The translations under genes and the position numbers were made by a program. From Auanema rhodensis (Eukaryota; Nematoda; Chromadorea; Rhabditida; Rhabditidae), in the NCBI GenBank assembly GCA_964057225.1, contig OZ059895.1:7316001-7380000 (forward strand): a stretch of DNA of 64,000 bases. The letters run 5' to 3'. Numbering within the stretch: the stretch's first letter is position 1; every line of letters begins with the position of its first letter. The notes under the pieces were generated by a model. That model searched no databases, had not been told where the DNA came from, and was given only the letters and a program-made list of their open reading frames with translations. Below, one piece after another: positions 63,421 to 64,000 of this stretch.

Positions 63421-63547
63421 TTGGGAACGACGACAAGTACAACGAGAGCTAGTTGGCTCGCTTTAGTGATGAATCAAAAATCTTTTTTTTTTGTTGGTTC
63501 TTTTTTGAAAAAAAAAATGTTAGAGAGAAAGTGAGAAGAGAGAGGGA

Positions 63548-63571
63548 AAGAACTAAAGAGAGAGAGAGAGA
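63548..63571. repeat. (GA)n microsatellite upstream of sem-4 exons
   Basis: Short GA run, with another at 63728-63768. Both read as CT on the sem-4 sense strand. Confidence 0.9.
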
Positions 63572-64000
63572 TTGAGAGCTGGCGAGTAGATAGTTTGTTG
63601 TATTCGGACGTTGAATAATCGATTATCAATAAATTATTATTATATACAAAAATTTGAGTCTAAAAACTGAAAAAAACGGAATAGATAACGATAAATAAGT
63701 AGAAAGAGAGAAAGAAAGACATAGAGTATAGAGAGAGAGAGAGAGTGAAAGAGAGAGAGAGAGAGATTGAATGATGCTACCGAATATCAAATTTCATTTT
63801 TTTATCTAATAAACTATATTTATCTTAATGCTTAGAAACAGTTGATATTCAATTCTATTAATAGTTTTTTTTCTGTTGGAAATGAATATCAACTATTTTC
63901 CATACGTGATATACAATTTGTATTTGAAATTTGAAATTAAAAGGGATCTGATGAGCGACGAGAAACAAATTTAGTCACTTTGACATAGTATTTTCAAACT

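Overview
This window looks like nuclear DNA from a nematode. It is strongly AT-rich. Genes are cut into many short exons by introns of mostly 45-80 bp with GT...AG ends and TTTCAG, TATAG or TTAAG acceptors. Several products are typical of nematodes: a Gbeta5 protein (gpb-2/GNB5), a Spalt-family zinc-finger factor (sem-4/SALL), secreted proteins with C-type lectin and CUB domains, and a protein built from many von Willebrand factor A (VWA) domains. I cannot name the species. All gene models were spliced by eye from codon phase, so small exon-boundary errors are possible.

Layout. 0.8-2.9 kb (minus): an SLC22A18-type major facilitator transporter. 2.9-10.4 kb: gene-poor, microsatellite-rich DNA. 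10.4-16.0 kb (plus): a 16-exon gene for an unrecognised, charge-polarised single-pass membrane protein with an N-terminal W-S-V-I motif resembling an LC3-interacting region. 18.0-18.6 kb (minus): a 63-residue single-pass membrane protein whose intron carries a tRNA-Gly(UCC) gene on the other strand. 24.2-25.2 kb (plus): a TALE homeodomain factor. 25.4-27.1 kb (minus): a two-PDZ protein. 27.5-28.1 kb (plus): a tentative 91-residue gene. 28.6-29.5 kb (plus): a small type I membrane protein. 31.1-33.3 kb (plus): the Gbeta5 gene, preceded by a CpG-rich patch with a CRE site. 34.0-46.5 kb (minus): a secreted protein with eight VWA domains and Ser/Thr-rich linkers; one intron is about 2.8 kb and holds two short plus-strand genes for signal-peptide-bearing peptides. 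51.1-57.6 kb (minus): two tandem lectin/CUB genes sharing a nearly identical 280-bp 5' segment. 61.2-63.4 kb (minus): the sem-4/SALL gene, whose 5' end probably lies beyond the window.

No operon or shared pathway is evident. The set is a mix of signalling and transcription genes (gpb-2, TALE, sem-4, PDZ) and secreted extracellular or innate-immunity-like genes (VWA, lectin/CUB, small peptides). Non-coding DNA is dominated by (GA)n/(CT)n arrays at about twenty loci, (TA)n tracts, and a recurring AT-rich motif (AACTATA / TATAGTT) that often forms palindromes inside introns. I found no transposon with coding capacity, no rRNA and no CRISPR array.
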